Below the pieces are notes generated by a model. That model ran no database searches. It saw only the letters and a list, made by a program, of their open reading frames with translations, and was not told where the DNA came from. A DNA stretch of 64,000 nt, taken from contig JADKBO010000023.1 of NCBI GenBank assembly GCA_016715105.1, positions 52,050 to 116,049 of the forward strand, in the 5' to 3' direction. The stretch comes from Saprospiraceae bacterium. Its GTDB lineage: Bacteria > Bacteroidota > Bacteroidia > Chitinophagales > Saprospiraceae. Positions 39,952-49,451 of the stretch are shown here, in pieces; position 1 is the stretch's first letter; each line of letters starts with the position of its first letter. The position numbers and the translations under genes are program-made.

Positions 39952-42003
39952 ATGAAAAAATCTGAAATAAATAATGGAAATATCTTACTAAATGATTGGG
40001 AAGGCCCACACAATGGATTTCCGCCTTTGGATAAAGTAAGAGTTTCTGATTTCAAACCAGCACTTTTGGCCGCAATGGCAGAATTGGATGAAGAAGTAGA
40101 AACGATCGTTGCTACCCAATCACCACCCTCTTTTGAAAATACTATTTTGGCATTGGAAAGAGCTGGCAAAAAGCTCAATCGGGTCATAGCATTATTTTAT
40201 ATCTGGTCAGGAAATTTAAATTGCCCTGAATTCCAATTAGTTGATACAGAAATGCAGCCGGAATTGGCAGCTTTTTACGATAAACAATATCAAAACAACG
40301 CATTGTTCCAAAAAATTGAAGCGATATATGAGTCAATGGAACTAGGCAATTACTCCGACGAACAAAAAATACTTATCAAAAAATACCACCAGAATTATAT
40401 TTTGAAAGGGGCAAAATTGAGTGATGATGCTCAAATAAAAGTGGCTGCCATCAACCAAAAACTTGCAGCACTACAGACTAAGTTTAGCCAAAACCTACTT
40501 GCAGACGAAGAATCAAAATTCTTGGAATTGACTGTTGATCAATTAGCTGGACTTCCCGAAGCATTGGTCGAAAACGCAGCCATGGTGGCAAATTCAAAAG
40601 GCCAAACTGGATGGATCATAAGCAATACTCGTTCTTCCATTGATCCTTTTCTCACCTATTCTAGTGTCAGATCTTTACGAGAACAAGCTTGGAAAATGTT
40701 TGTCAACAGAGGAGACAATGGCGATGAAAATGATAATAAAGAGATTATCAGTGAAATATTACAATTAAGAGCAGAGCGGGCTAAACTATTTGGCTTTGAA
40801 ACCCATGCTCACTGGAAATTAGTCGATAAAATGGCTAAAACTCCAGAAAATGCGATGAAATTGCTTGAAGATGTATGGAAGCCTGCAGTAAAAAGAGTGG
40901 CTGAAGAGGTAGCTGATATGCAGGCCATTGCGGACCAAGAAGGTGCCAACATCAAAATCGAACCATGGGACTATCGTTATTATGCCGAAAAAGTAAGAAA
41001 AGCAAAATATGATCTGGATGAAAATGAAGTAAAGCCTTATTTGCAATTGGATCAAATGAGAGCTAGCATGTTTTGGATGGCAGGAGAACTATTTAATATC
41101 CAATTTGATCAATTAAATGATGTTCCCGTTTATCATAAAGATGTAAAAGTTTGGAAAGTAAGCAACAAAACTAGCGGTAAACAAATAGGATTGTGGTATT
41201 TTGATCCTTATGCTCGGGAAGGTAAAAGATCTGGTGCTTGGATGAATACCTACCGGGAACAAAGTCACTTGTATAGGGAACAGACAACAATTGTGTCCAA
41301 TAATTGCAATTTTATCAAAGGTATACCAGGAGAACCTGTCTTGATTTCCTTCGATGACGCAAAAACGTTGTTTCATGAATTTGGACATGCATTGCACGGC
41401 TTGTGCTCCAATGTAACTTATCCTTCACTCAGTGGGACCAATGTCGCAACTGATTATGTAGAGTTTCCATCTCAAATTCTGGAAAGATGGCTTACCACAC
41501 CGGAAATATTAAACAAGTTTGCGCTTCATTATCAGACTGGTAAAACCATTCCACAAGATTTATTAGAAAGGATTGACAAAGCTTCCAAATTCAATAGCGG
41601 CTTCAACACCCTTGAGTATTTAGCTAGTGCTTTGATTGATATGAAACTTCATCTTGCCGGCGATCAAAAAATAGATCCAGAGATTTTTGAGAAGGCAGAA
41701 CTTGCAAAAATTGGTATGCCCAAAGAAATTGTGATGAGACATCGCACTCCTCAATTTGGTCACATCTTTTCAGATGATGGATATTCGGCAGGTTATTATA
41801 GCTATTTATGGTCAGATGTTTTAAGCTCAGATGCATACGTAGCATTTACAGAAGCTGGTGGACCGTATGACAAAAAGGTAGGAAAACGACTACAAGAAAA
41901 AGTATTCAGCGTAGGCAGTAGTGTGGACGAATCTGATGGGTATCGCGCATTCAGAGGTAAAGATCCAAGCATTGAGGCGCTGATGGCAAGCAGAGGTTTT
42001 TAA
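39952..42003 (+). CDS. M3 family metallopeptidase (peptidyl-dipeptidase Dcp-like)
   Basis: A 683-residue zinc peptidase of the thimet/Dcp family. The HExxH site is FHEFGHALHGLCS near residue 480, with the third ligand Glu in DYVEFPSQILERW. N-terminal helices (WEGPHNGFPPLDKVRVSDF) match the Dcp opening. There is no signal peptide, so it is probably cytoplasmic or exported another way; it degrades oligopeptides. The ATG at 39952 is preferred to the TTG at 39907, which gives an unlikely N-terminus. Confidence 0.92.
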   Translation: MKKSEINNGNILLNDWEGPHNGFPPLDKVRVSDFKPALLAAMAELDEEVETIVATQSPPSFENTILALERAGKKLNRVIALFYIWSGNLNCPEFQLVDTEMQPELAAFYDKQYQNNALFQKIEAIYESMELGNYSDEQKILIKKYHQNYILKGAKLSDDAQIKVAAINQKLAALQTKFSQNLLADEESKFLELTVDQLAGLPEALVENAAMVANSKGQTGWIISNTRSSIDPFLTYSSVRSLREQAWKMFVNRGDNGDENDNKEIISEILQLRAERAKLFGFETHAHWKLVDKMAKTPENAMKLLEDVWKPAVKRVAEEVADMQAIADQEGANIKIEPWDYRYYAEKVRKAKYDLDENEVKPYLQLDQMRASMFWMAGELFNIQFDQLNDVPVYHKDVKVWKVSNKTSGKQIGLWYFDPYAREGKRSGAWMNTYREQSHLYREQTTIVSNNCNFIKGIPGEPVLISFDDAKTLFHEFGHALHGLCSNVTYPSLSGTNVATDYVEFPSQILERWLTTPEILNKFALHYQTGKTIPQDLLERIDKASKFNSGFNTLEYLASALIDMKLHLAGDQKIDPEIFEKAELAKIGMPKEIVMRHRTPQFGHIFSDDGYSAGYYSYLWSDVLSSDAYVAFTEAGGPYDKKVGKRLQEKVFSVGSSVDESDGYRAFRGKDPSIEALMASRGF

Positions 42004-42007
42004 AAAC

Positions 42008-42440
42008 CTATTTAACAAAATGAGGGCGAAAGCATTTCGCACCTTCTGTTCCTTTAAAGATGCAAGGATTTGCGTATTTTCGTATTCTACAATTTCAAAA
42101 TTTACAAAATGAGGGCGAAAACATTACGCCCCTTCTGTTCCTGTACAGAAGCAAGGCCCTGCGTCTCTGCATATTCTACCATTTCAAAATTTACAAAATG
42201 AGGGCGAAAACATTCGCCCCTTCTGTTCCTGTACAGACGCAGGGCCTGCGTCTCTGCATATTCTACCATTTCCAAATTTACAAACTGAGGGCGAAAGCAT
42301 TTCGCCCCTTCTGTTCCTGTACAGACGCAGGGCCCTGCGTCTCTGCATATTCTACCATTTCAAAATTTACAAACTGAGGGCGAAAGCATTTCGCCCCTTC
42401 TGTTCCTCTACAGACGCAGGGCCATGTCTCTGCATTTATG
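42008..42440. repeat. Five-copy ~88-bp tandem repeat with two palindromes per unit (REP/BIME-like)
   Basis: The marker tgagggcg recurs at 42021, 42110, 42199, 42286 and 42375 (spacing 87-89). A full unit, for example 42286-42374, contains the hairpin gggcgaaa-gca-tttcgccc (42289-42307) and the perfect 20-base palindrome agacgcagggccctgcgtct (42323-42342). The first copy is the most degenerate. The rest of the 42004-42510 gap is AT-rich and empty. The short open frame over it is an artefact of the repeat. Confidence 0.9.
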
Positions 42441-42510
42441 AACTTTATAAACTTTATGAACTATGATAATTGCAATCAAATGTTGACCTTTAGGAAATCA
42501 AACTGATGAT

Positions 42511-43443
42511 ATGCAAGAGAAGAAGATTTTGGTAACCGGTGCCAACGGTCAAATTGGTAAAGTGCTCACAGAAGAGTTGCGCAAAGTTTATGGCATCTAT
42601 AATGTCTTAGCAACTGATATTCAAAGAAATTTGGACGATCCTTGTTATGAATTTCTCGATGTACTCAATCAATACCGAATGAAAGAAATCATCTCAGATT
42701 ATCAGATTTCGGAAGTTTACCACTTGGCTGCCCTGTTATCAGCAAGTGGAGAATACAATCCTGTAAAGACCTGGAACATCAATCTCAACGGTTGGATTTC
42801 TATTTTGGAATTGGCCAAAGAATTAAAACTAGAAAAAGTCTTTTTCCCATCAACCATTGCAGTTTTTGGTAAAACCACACCAAGAGACTTTACACCACAA
42901 CACGTCCCTTTACAGCCAGAAACCATTTATGGAGTAAGCAAGGCTACAGGTGAAATGTTGTGTCATTATTATCACCAAAAATACGGAATCGACGTACGCA
43001 GTTTGAGGTATCCGGGCATCATATCCTATCAATCTATTCCTGTTGGGGGCACCACTGATTATGCCGTAGAAATATTTTACGCAGCAAAGAAAAACGAAGT
43101 TTACAAATGTTTTTTAGAAAAAGATACCCGCCTTCCAATGATGTACATCAATGACGCGATCCGGGCAACCATCGAGCTCATGCAAGCCCCTTCAGAATCA
43201 ATAAAATGCAGAATGGGCTATAATTTGGCCGCCATAAGTTTCACACCTGAAGAAATTTACGAGGAAATTCGCACTCATTACCCTGATTTCAAAATCATAT
43301 ATGAACCTGATTTCAGACAAAAAATAGCATCCTCATGGACGGAAGTTATCGATGATCAAGAAGCTCGAAAAGATTGGGGTTGGCAACATGCTTTTGATTT
43401 GAAAGCAATGGTGAATGATATGTTGGAAAACATTGCCATTTAG
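42511..43443 (+). CDS. L-threonine 3-dehydrogenase, short-chain (epimerase-like) type
   Basis: A 310-residue extended SDR protein. The NAD-binding motif is VTGANGQIGKVL, the catalytic pair is ETIYGVSKATGE (YxxxK) with FFPSTIAVFG upstream, and the segment RYPGIISYQSIPVGGTTDYAVEIFYAA is characteristic of SDR-type threonine dehydrogenases. It oxidises L-threonine to 2-amino-3-ketobutyrate. The glycine C-acetyltransferase gene follows after 37 bases and completes the threonine-to-glycine pathway, which supports the assignment. Confidence 0.92.
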   Translation: MQEKKILVTGANGQIGKVLTEELRKVYGIYNVLATDIQRNLDDPCYEFLDVLNQYRMKEIISDYQISEVYHLAALLSASGEYNPVKTWNINLNGWISILELAKELKLEKVFFPSTIAVFGKTTPRDFTPQHVPLQPETIYGVSKATGEMLCHYYHQKYGIDVRSLRYPGIISYQSIPVGGTTDYAVEIFYAAKKNEVYKCFLEKDTRLPMMYINDAIRATIELMQAPSESIKCRMGYNLAAISFTPEEIYEEIRTHYPDFKIIYEPDFRQKIASSWTEVIDDQEARKDWGWQHAFDLKAMVNDMLENIAI

Positions 43444-43480
43444 TCAAGCGTACTATTCAAAACCACAAAAATTAATCAAA

Positions 43481-44674
43481 ATGACAGAGCCTAGCTATTT
43501 ATCTTATTACAAACAAGTCCTTCAAGAAATCGAAAACGAAGGTCTTTTCAAAAAAGAACGCATCATCGCTTCTCCTCAAAGTGCATCCATTACCTTGAGC
43601 AATGGAAAAGAAGTGTTGAATTTTTGCGCCAATAATTATTTGGGATTGTCATCGCACCCTGAAGTGATTGCCGCTGCACACCAAGCATTGGATCAAAGAG
43701 GTTTTGGAATGTCTTCCGTAAGATTTATTTGTGGAACTCAAGATATTCACAAAGAGTTGGAGGCCAAAATAGCTGCTTTTGTTGGGGCTGAAGATGCCAT
43801 TCTTTATGCCGCAGCTTTTGATGCAAATGGTGGTTTGTTTGAGCCGTTACTCGACGCCGACGATGCCATTGTTTCTGATGCTCTCAACCATGCATCCATT
43901 ATTGATGGCGTGAGATTGTGCAAGGCTAAGCGTTATCGCTACGCCAATAATGACATGGTTGATCTCGAAAAAAATCTTCAAGCAGCAAAGGCAGAAGGTG
44001 CAAAAAAAATCATGATTGCCACTGATGGAGTTTTTTCAATGGACGGATACATCGCTCAAATGGATAAGGTTTGTGAACTTGCAGAGCAATATGGTGCAAT
44101 GGTCATGGTCGATGATTGTCATGCATCTGGTTTTGTAGGACCTACAGGTCGGGGAAGCGCCGAGCATTGCGGTGTGTGGGGTAAACCTACCATCACCACT
44201 GGCACCTTTGGCAAAGCACTTGGTGGGGCATCTGGCGGCTTTACAGCAGGTCCAAAACCCATCATTGAACTATTGAGACAACGGTCAAGGCCTTATTTAT
44301 TCTCAAACACACTTGCTCCCTCCATCGTATCTGCTTCTATTGCCGTTTTGGAGATGCTTGAAAGTGGAAATCCTTTGATAGAAAAAGTACAAAAAAATAC
44401 CAACCGATTCAGGCAAGGAATGAAAGCTGCAGGATTTGATATTTTGGAAGGTACCCACCCCATTACTCCAGTCATGTTGTATGACGCCAAACTTGCTCAG
44501 CAATTTGCAGCAGCCTTACTCGAAGAAGGTATTTATGTCATCGGTTTTTTCTTTCCAGTGGTGCCCAAAGATAAAGCTAGAATCAGAGTACAAATTTCAG
44601 CCGCGCATACGGAAGCACAAATAGACCAAGCAATTGCAGCTTTTACAAAAGTAAAGGCTAGCTTGGGTGTTTAA
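43481..44674 (+). CDS. kbl: Glycine C-acetyltransferase (2-amino-3-ketobutyrate CoA ligase)
   Basis: A 397-residue PLP enzyme of the alpha-oxoamine synthase family. Family phrases: LNFCANNYLGLSSHPEV, GFGMSSVRFICGTQ, VDDCHASGFVG and the Schiff-base Lys in TGTFGKALGGASGG. It splits 2-amino-3-ketobutyrate with CoA to glycine and acetyl-CoA. It sits directly behind the threonine dehydrogenase. The ATG at 43481 gives the usual MTEPSYLSYYKQVLQEIENEG N-terminus; the longer frame upstream only overlaps the neighbour. Confidence 0.95.
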   Translation: MTEPSYLSYYKQVLQEIENEGLFKKERIIASPQSASITLSNGKEVLNFCANNYLGLSSHPEVIAAAHQALDQRGFGMSSVRFICGTQDIHKELEAKIAAFVGAEDAILYAAAFDANGGLFEPLLDADDAIVSDALNHASIIDGVRLCKAKRYRYANNDMVDLEKNLQAAKAEGAKKIMIATDGVFSMDGYIAQMDKVCELAEQYGAMVMVDDCHASGFVGPTGRGSAEHCGVWGKPTITTGTFGKALGGASGGFTAGPKPIIELLRQRSRPYLFSNTLAPSIVSASIAVLEMLESGNPLIEKVQKNTNRFRQGMKAAGFDILEGTHPITPVMLYDAKLAQQFAAALLEEGIYVIGFFFPVVPKDKARIRVQISAAHTEAQIDQAIAAFTKVKASLGV

Positions 44675-44709
44675 TTATTTCTTGAAACTTCTTACAACTA
44701 TCCTAAACC

Positions 44710-45403
44710 ATGAATGTTTGTGCAATTTCTAAAAAAGAATTACCTGACGAGCAGTTGGTGGCTTATCACAACATTAAAAAGAACTTTTATCATTGATAAA
44801 AAAGGATGCCTCCAACGTTTGGTGAAAAGATTTCTAAGCCTGGAAGTGATCAATAAGTACCGAAAATTGACATAGAATCTCTGATAAAAAGATACGAAAG
44901 CGTTAAACACCTTAGAAATAGAGGTAGTGAAGGCAATCGAAGAAAATGAAATTCTTTTCCCAAAGTGTCACCCCAAATTTCACCGAAGCGAAACTTTTGG
45001 AGAACGTGTATCTGATAAGATTGCTGCATTTGGAGGCAGTTGGACCTTCATCATTGCATTTTTCAGTTTTATTCTTATTTGGATATTGATCAATATCGTT
45101 TTAATCATCTCTAAACCCTTTGACCCCTACCCCTTCATCCTACTCAATCTAATTTTATCTTGTTTGGCTGCAATTCAAGCGCCAATCATTATGATGAGTC
45201 AAAATCGGCAGGAAATGAAAGACCGATTACGAAGTGAACATGATTACAAGATCAATCTCAAAGCTGAGTTGGAAATACGGTTTACTCAATGAAAAAATAG
45301 ATCACCTCATAGTTCATCAAAATAAACGTCTGCTGGAGATACAACAACAACTCAATTGGATTATTTACAAGATATTTCGGCAAAAAATGACAACAAAAAA
45401 TAA
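44710..45403 (+). pseudogene. DUF1003 membrane protein, broken by several frameshifts
   Basis: Pieces in different frames assemble into one DUF1003 protein: MNVCAISKKELPDEQLVAYHNIKK (from 44710), SLEVINKYRK, LEIEVVKAIEENEI, then the intact core 44927-45292 (SETFGERVSDKIAAFGGSW, two transmembrane helices, PFILLNLILSCLAAIQAPIIMMSQNRQ), then LLNEKIDHLIVHQNKRLLEIQQQ and LDYLQDISAKNDNKK ending at 45403. At least four indels are needed. The family is of unknown function. The density of indels within 700 bases is higher than anywhere else outside the tandem repeat. The gene overlaps the start of the next one by 17 bases. Confidence 0.7.
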
Positions 45404-45734
45404 CCGGTTGCTTTCTCACCGCGACTTTACCATAAGGGTAGCCAAATATTCCCTTTTTACCATTTTGCTCTTGACAATTTCAGTTGGCATAGGAATGATC
45501 GGATATCATCATTATGCTCATCTAAATTGGATAGACTGTTTTTATAATGCATCAATGATCCTCACTGGCATGGGACCAATAGATATTATGCCAAATGATG
45601 ATGCCAAGTTATTTGCATCGTTTTATGCCTTATTCAGTGGGGTAGTATTTTTGAGCACCGTAGCAGTATTTTTTGCCCCATTTGCACACAGGTTGATGCA
45701 CCTTTTACACGTTGATGTTCAAGAGCAAGACTGA
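45387..45734 (+). CDS. Small two-helix membrane protein with K+-channel-like pore loop
   Basis: A 115-residue protein with helices YSLFTILLLTISVGIGMIGYHHY and LFASFYALFSGVVFLSTVAVFFAPF, between them the re-entrant loop FYNASMILTGMGPIDIM. The loop resembles a selectivity-filter-like segment of two-helix potassium channels, with GMG in place of GYG. From memory, similar proteins in Bacteroidota are sometimes labelled two-pore-domain potassium channel family. Ion selectivity cannot be deduced. It starts inside the 3' end of the DUF1003 gene. Confidence 0.6.
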   Translation: MTTKNNRLLSHRDFTIRVAKYSLFTILLLTISVGIGMIGYHHYAHLNWIDCFYNASMILTGMGPIDIMPNDDAKLFASFYALFSGVVFLSTVAVFFAPFAHRLMHLLHVDVQEQD

Positions 45735-45816
45735 TTATTTGTAACTTTTTAGCTATATCAAATTTGCATCAAATTGACCCAAGTTAATTCAGATGAGAAT
45801 AGCTAAATTAATACGA

Positions 45817-46728
45817 TTATTTTTCTGTTTTACCTTCTTTGAGCTTTGAAACGGCCGCGAATGCAGTAACCATACTTGTGAGCATGTCAGATGCAGAAGT
45901 TGGTGAATTTGGCATCAAAATCAGATTACTATTGGTATTTTCACCAAGAGAATGCAATGTATCATAATGTTGAGTGATGACAATAAGTGAAGATGCTTCC
46001 TGAGAATTGATTCCTACCCTATTGAGGACTTCAACACTTTCTTCCAATCCCCTGGCTATTTCTCTGCGCTGATCAGCAATACCTTGACCTTGCAATCTTT
46101 TAGACTCCGCCTCGGCTCTTGCCTTTGCAACGATTCTGATTCTTTCAGCTTCACCGTCATATTCTGCAGCAACTTTTTCGCGCTCAGCAGCATTTATCCT
46201 ATTCATGGCATGTTTTACAGCAACATCTGGGTCAATGTCAGTAACCAATGCTTTGACGATACCATAACCATATTCATTCATCGCCTCCTCCAATTCACGT
46301 TTGATGGCCATAGCGATGTCATCCTTTCTTACAAAAACATCATCCAGTTTCATTTTAGGAACTTCAGCCCTTACGGTGTCAAAAACATAAGAAGTAATTT
46401 GTTCTTGTGGATCTTCGAGTTTGTAAAAAGCATCATAGATCTTTTCTGGTAATACTTTGTATTGCACAGAAACTTTCAACTTCACAAAAACATCATCTAG
46501 CGTTTTTGTTTCCACAATCACATCCAATTGTTGGATTTTGAGATTTATTCTACCCGAAACTTTATCAATGATTGGGATTTTCAAATGTAGGCCAGGCCCC
46601 TTCACTCCAGAAAACTTTCCTAGCCTTTCTAAGATAACCGCAGTCTGTTGTTTAACTGTAAACAACCCCGTATAAAGAATGATGAGTGCTAAAAATATTC
46701 CTGGTAAAATAGTAGGTAAAATTTCCAT
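45817..46728 (-). CDS. SPFH/Band 7 domain protein (stomatin/slipin-like)
   Basis: A 303-residue membrane-anchored protein. One N-terminal transmembrane helix (ILPTILPGIFLALIILYTGLF) is followed by the SPFH domain (VKQQTAVILERLGKFSGVKGPGLHLKIPIIDKV) to about residue 180, then a coiled coil with DGEAERIRIVAKARAEAESKRLQGQGIADQRREIARG and a C-terminal tail. Such proteins form microdomain scaffolds in the inner membrane. No NfeD partner is adjacent. Convergent with the pore-like gene. Confidence 0.88.
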   Translation of the reverse strand: MEILPTILPGIFLALIILYTGLFTVKQQTAVILERLGKFSGVKGPGLHLKIPIIDKVSGRINLKIQQLDVIVETKTLDDVFVKLKVSVQYKVLPEKIYDAFYKLEDPQEQITSYVFDTVRAEVPKMKLDDVFVRKDDIAMAIKRELEEAMNEYGYGIVKALVTDIDPDVAVKHAMNRINAAEREKVAAEYDGEAERIRIVAKARAEAESKRLQGQGIADQRREIARGLEESVEVLNRVGINSQEASSLIVITQHYDTLHSLGENTNSNLILMPNSPTSASDMLTSMVTAFAAVSKLKEGKTEK

Positions 46729-46753
46729 TATTGTTTATTATATTGATTAAAAT

Positions 46754-46784
46754 CAAATATAATAAATATTTTATTGCTTTTCAA
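46754..46784 (-). promoter_or_regulatory. SPFH gene promoter: TTG, 20 bases, TATATTTG
   Basis: Minus strand TTG (complement of 46782-46784) and TATATTTG (complement of 46754-46761) fit the Bacteroidota consensus. The predicted leader is about 21 bases. Confidence 0.55.
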
Positions 46785-46995
46785 GGAACAAAAGACAAGT
46801 GAAGTCATATCATCGTCCAATATTATTCCAAATGAGACCAAATTCAGATTAATATTGGACGATATACTTAAAATTATCAAAGTAATTTCAAAGTAATTTC
46901 AGATGCAGCCTTCCAGATACGAGACCAAAGATGAAAGATAAAAGTTCTATTACTGTCACTATGCTAACCCTAGTAAGAATTGGAAAGTTAACCAC

Positions 46996-47026
46996 TTCGT
47001 CTTTCGTCTTTCCTCTTTCGTCTTTA
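46996..47026. repeat. Short TCGTCTTT direct repeats at the end of the carbonic anhydrase gene
   Basis: TTCGTCTTTCGTCTTTCCTC is followed by another TTCGTCTTT. It overlaps the last codons and 3' flank of the carbonic anhydrase gene (minus strand). Nothing else is seen in 46785-46995. Confidence 0.5.
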
Positions 47027-47672
47027 TACTAAGACATTTGCATATTTATATTTATAAACTCCTCCTACCTCATCCATTTTGGAAGCATCAATTTCTACCA
47101 ATTGTTTGATCATTCCTGATTTTAAATCAAGTACCCAACCATGTAAATAAGGATATTCGTCAGTACTCCATGCCTTTTGAACGATGCTGGTTTTCATCAA
47201 ATTTTCTACTTGCGCTATCACGTTGAATTCAGCAAGTCTATCCGCCCTTTCGTTCAGATCATTATAAGTAAGAAGCTCATTTTCATGTTTGTCATACACA
47301 TCTTTGATGTTTCTGATCCAACTATCAATGATTCCCAAGCTATCATTACCCATTGCAGCACGCACCCCACCACAACCGTAGTGACCCACAACCATTATGT
47401 GTTTCACTTTCAAGACTTCCACAGCATATTGCAATACACTCAATAAATTGAAATCTGTATGCACAACCAGATTGGCCACATTACGATGTACAAATATTTG
47501 ACCAGGATCCGTATTGGTTAATTTATCTGCCGGAGCCCTACTGTCTGAACAACCAATCCATAAAAACTCAGGATTTTGACCTGCAGCCATTTTTTGGAAA
47601 AAGTAGGATCTTCTCGTTTTGAGCTGTGCCCAACTTCTTATTTGCTTGCAAGAGTTTTTGATACGACTTCAT
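47024..47672 (-). CDS. Beta-carbonic anhydrase, start overlapping sulP, one extra base
   Basis: The visible frame begins MAAGQNPEFLWIGCSDSRAPADKL, with zinc ligands in CSDSR and HYGCGG, but lacks about 28 N-terminal residues. These are recovered by reading from the ATG at 47672: MKSYQKLLQANKK, then removing one base near 47632 leads into WAQLKTRRSYFFQKMAAGQ. The reconstructed 215-residue length is normal for this family. The start would lie 35 bases inside the 3' end of sulP, implying translational coupling. The pair converts and moves bicarbonate. A base-call error at the gaagttgggc site is the simplest cause of the break. Confidence 0.88.
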
Positions 47673-49209
47673 AGTTATTTATAAAATTTATTTTTTTTCT
47701 TGAAATACTTTTCCAGTTTACGTCTATGTCTTTGTTTTTGGCTTCCTCGACAAATTCTTCTATAGTCAAGTAAATATCATGATCGATAAATTTTGCTGCC
47801 GTACCATCAATGTAAACCTTTTCACCTGGCTCGATGGATTGCAATCTTTCAATGATTTCTGCCTTATTGAAAAAGAATACATCTTTGTTCAATCGTATGA
47901 TGGTCAAATTTCCTTCCTTAAATAACGTAACAGAAGATCTGAAATTGGTCAATAATACATAGACCAATCCAAATGCAAATCCAATAGAAATACCAATCAA
48001 TAAATCTGTGAATAAGATCGCTACTATAGTAACTATAAAAGGAACAAATTGATCTTGACCTTCAGCCCACATTTGTTTGAATACTTTTGGATTGGCCAAT
48101 TTATACCCTACCATAACCAATACAGCTGCAAGAGCAGATAATGGAATGAGGTTAAGAATAAAAGGTATGAGTATGGCCGTTAATAATAATATAAGGCCGT
48201 GAAAAATGGCCGAATACTTCGAATTGGCATTTGCTTGAATATTGGCGGAACTTCTCACAATAACTTGAGTGACTGGAATACCACCAACGAGTCCAGAAAC
48301 AACATTACCCGCACCTTGTGCAAAAAGCTCCCGATTGGTGGGAGTTAGTTCACCGCTTTTATCCAATTTATCAGTGGCTTCTACACATAACAAGGTTTCT
48401 ACACTTGCGATGACCGCAATGATAAAGGCTACTTTTATAACTTCAAATTCCAGAATTCTAGAAAAATCAGGCAATGTAAATAAGCTTGGTACTTCACTCA
48501 GACTTCCAATCAAAGGAAGATTGACCAAATGAGAGGTGCCCAATCTCAAATTCTCTGGCATGATCAAATTGATTACCACACCCAATACCACCACAATAAG
48601 CGCCCCGGGAATCATTTTTAAAATTTTGTTCCCCTTGATAAATTTGGAATCCCACAAAACCAAAATCAATATACCAATGATACTGATGACAATTGCTGCA
48701 GGTAATAAAGTTTGCAAAGGTTGTAAGAATTCAGTAAATGTGTTTTTACCATCTGGTTGCACAAAACTTTCGTCACCCTCATAATCCAAATCTATTCCAA
48801 GTGCATGCGGTATTTGTTTTAATATGATCAATAAACCAATAGCAGTCAACATCCCTTTAATAACAGAAGAAGGAAAGAAATACGCTATTCTACCAAGTTT
48901 CATCAATCCAAAACCTATCTGAAGTATCCCTGCAAGAATTACAGCAGAAAGAAATACAGGAAAAGAACCCAAACCAGTGATGGCATCCAAAACGACCACT
49001 GTAAGTCCTGCAGCAGGTCCACTGACACCTACTCTAGAACCACTGATAGAACCAACAACAATCCCACCTACAACACCAGCAATAAGGCCAGAGAACAAAG
49101 GTGCGCCTGATGCCAAAGCAATCCCAAGGCACAAGGGTAATGCCACTAAGAACACTACGATACTGGCAGATATATCAACAGGCTTGAATTTATTGTAACT
49201 TTTCTTCAT
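47638..49209 (-). CDS. SulP family anion transporter with STAS domain (probable bicarbonate transporter)
   Basis: A 523-residue transporter. The SulP core has ~12 membrane segments with ALPLCLGIALASGAPLFSGLIAGVVGG (first repeat), SGPAAGLTVVVL and LIGGIPVTQVIVRSSAN-like phrases; the C-terminal STAS domain is at ~430-520 (VYIDGTAAKFIDHDIYLTIEEF). SulP proteins move sulfate, bicarbonate or other anions; the overlapping carbonic anhydrase gene favours bicarbonate (BicA-like role) by context. The gene frame is intact. Confidence 0.87.
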   Translation of the reverse strand: MKKSYNKFKPVDISASIVVFLVALPLCLGIALASGAPLFSGLIAGVVGGIVVGSISGSRVGVSGPAAGLTVVVLDAITGLGSFPVFLSAVILAGILQIGFGLMKLGRIAYFFPSSVIKGMLTAIGLLIILKQIPHALGIDLDYEGDESFVQPDGKNTFTEFLQPLQTLLPAAIVISIIGILILVLWDSKFIKGNKILKMIPGALIVVVLGVVINLIMPENLRLGTSHLVNLPLIGSLSEVPSLFTLPDFSRILEFEVIKVAFIIAVIASVETLLCVEATDKLDKSGELTPTNRELFAQGAGNVVSGLVGGIPVTQVIVRSSANIQANANSKYSAIFHGLILLLTAILIPFILNLIPLSALAAVLVMVGYKLANPKVFKQMWAEGQDQFVPFIVTIVAILFTDLLIGISIGFAFGLVYVLLTNFRSSVTLFKEGNLTIIRLNKDVFFFNKAEIIERLQSIEPGEKVYIDGTAAKFIDHDIYLTIEEFVEEAKNKDIDVNWKSISRKKINFINNYEVVSKTLASK

Positions 49210-49451
49210 AAATTAATTGTTGCGAAATTTTAAAATTTGGGACAATATTTTGAACCTCCAGCTCGCACCAAAATGTTCTTTCGGACTCGGTAACACATTT
49301 TTTGCTGTTTTGTTTGCATTGGTCGATAATTTCTGATCAATGGTAGATCGCTTGTAACCTTCATGCAACACCTATGGTCATATTTGCGTCATTAGATTAT
49401 ACAACAACAAAAGAATCCTCAATTAACTAAACAAATAAAAAATTTTAAAAA

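Noticed and set aside
42060..42377. A 105-codon frame over the 88-bp repeats.
   Set aside because: It only translates the palindromic repeat; the amino acid pattern repeats with the DNA.
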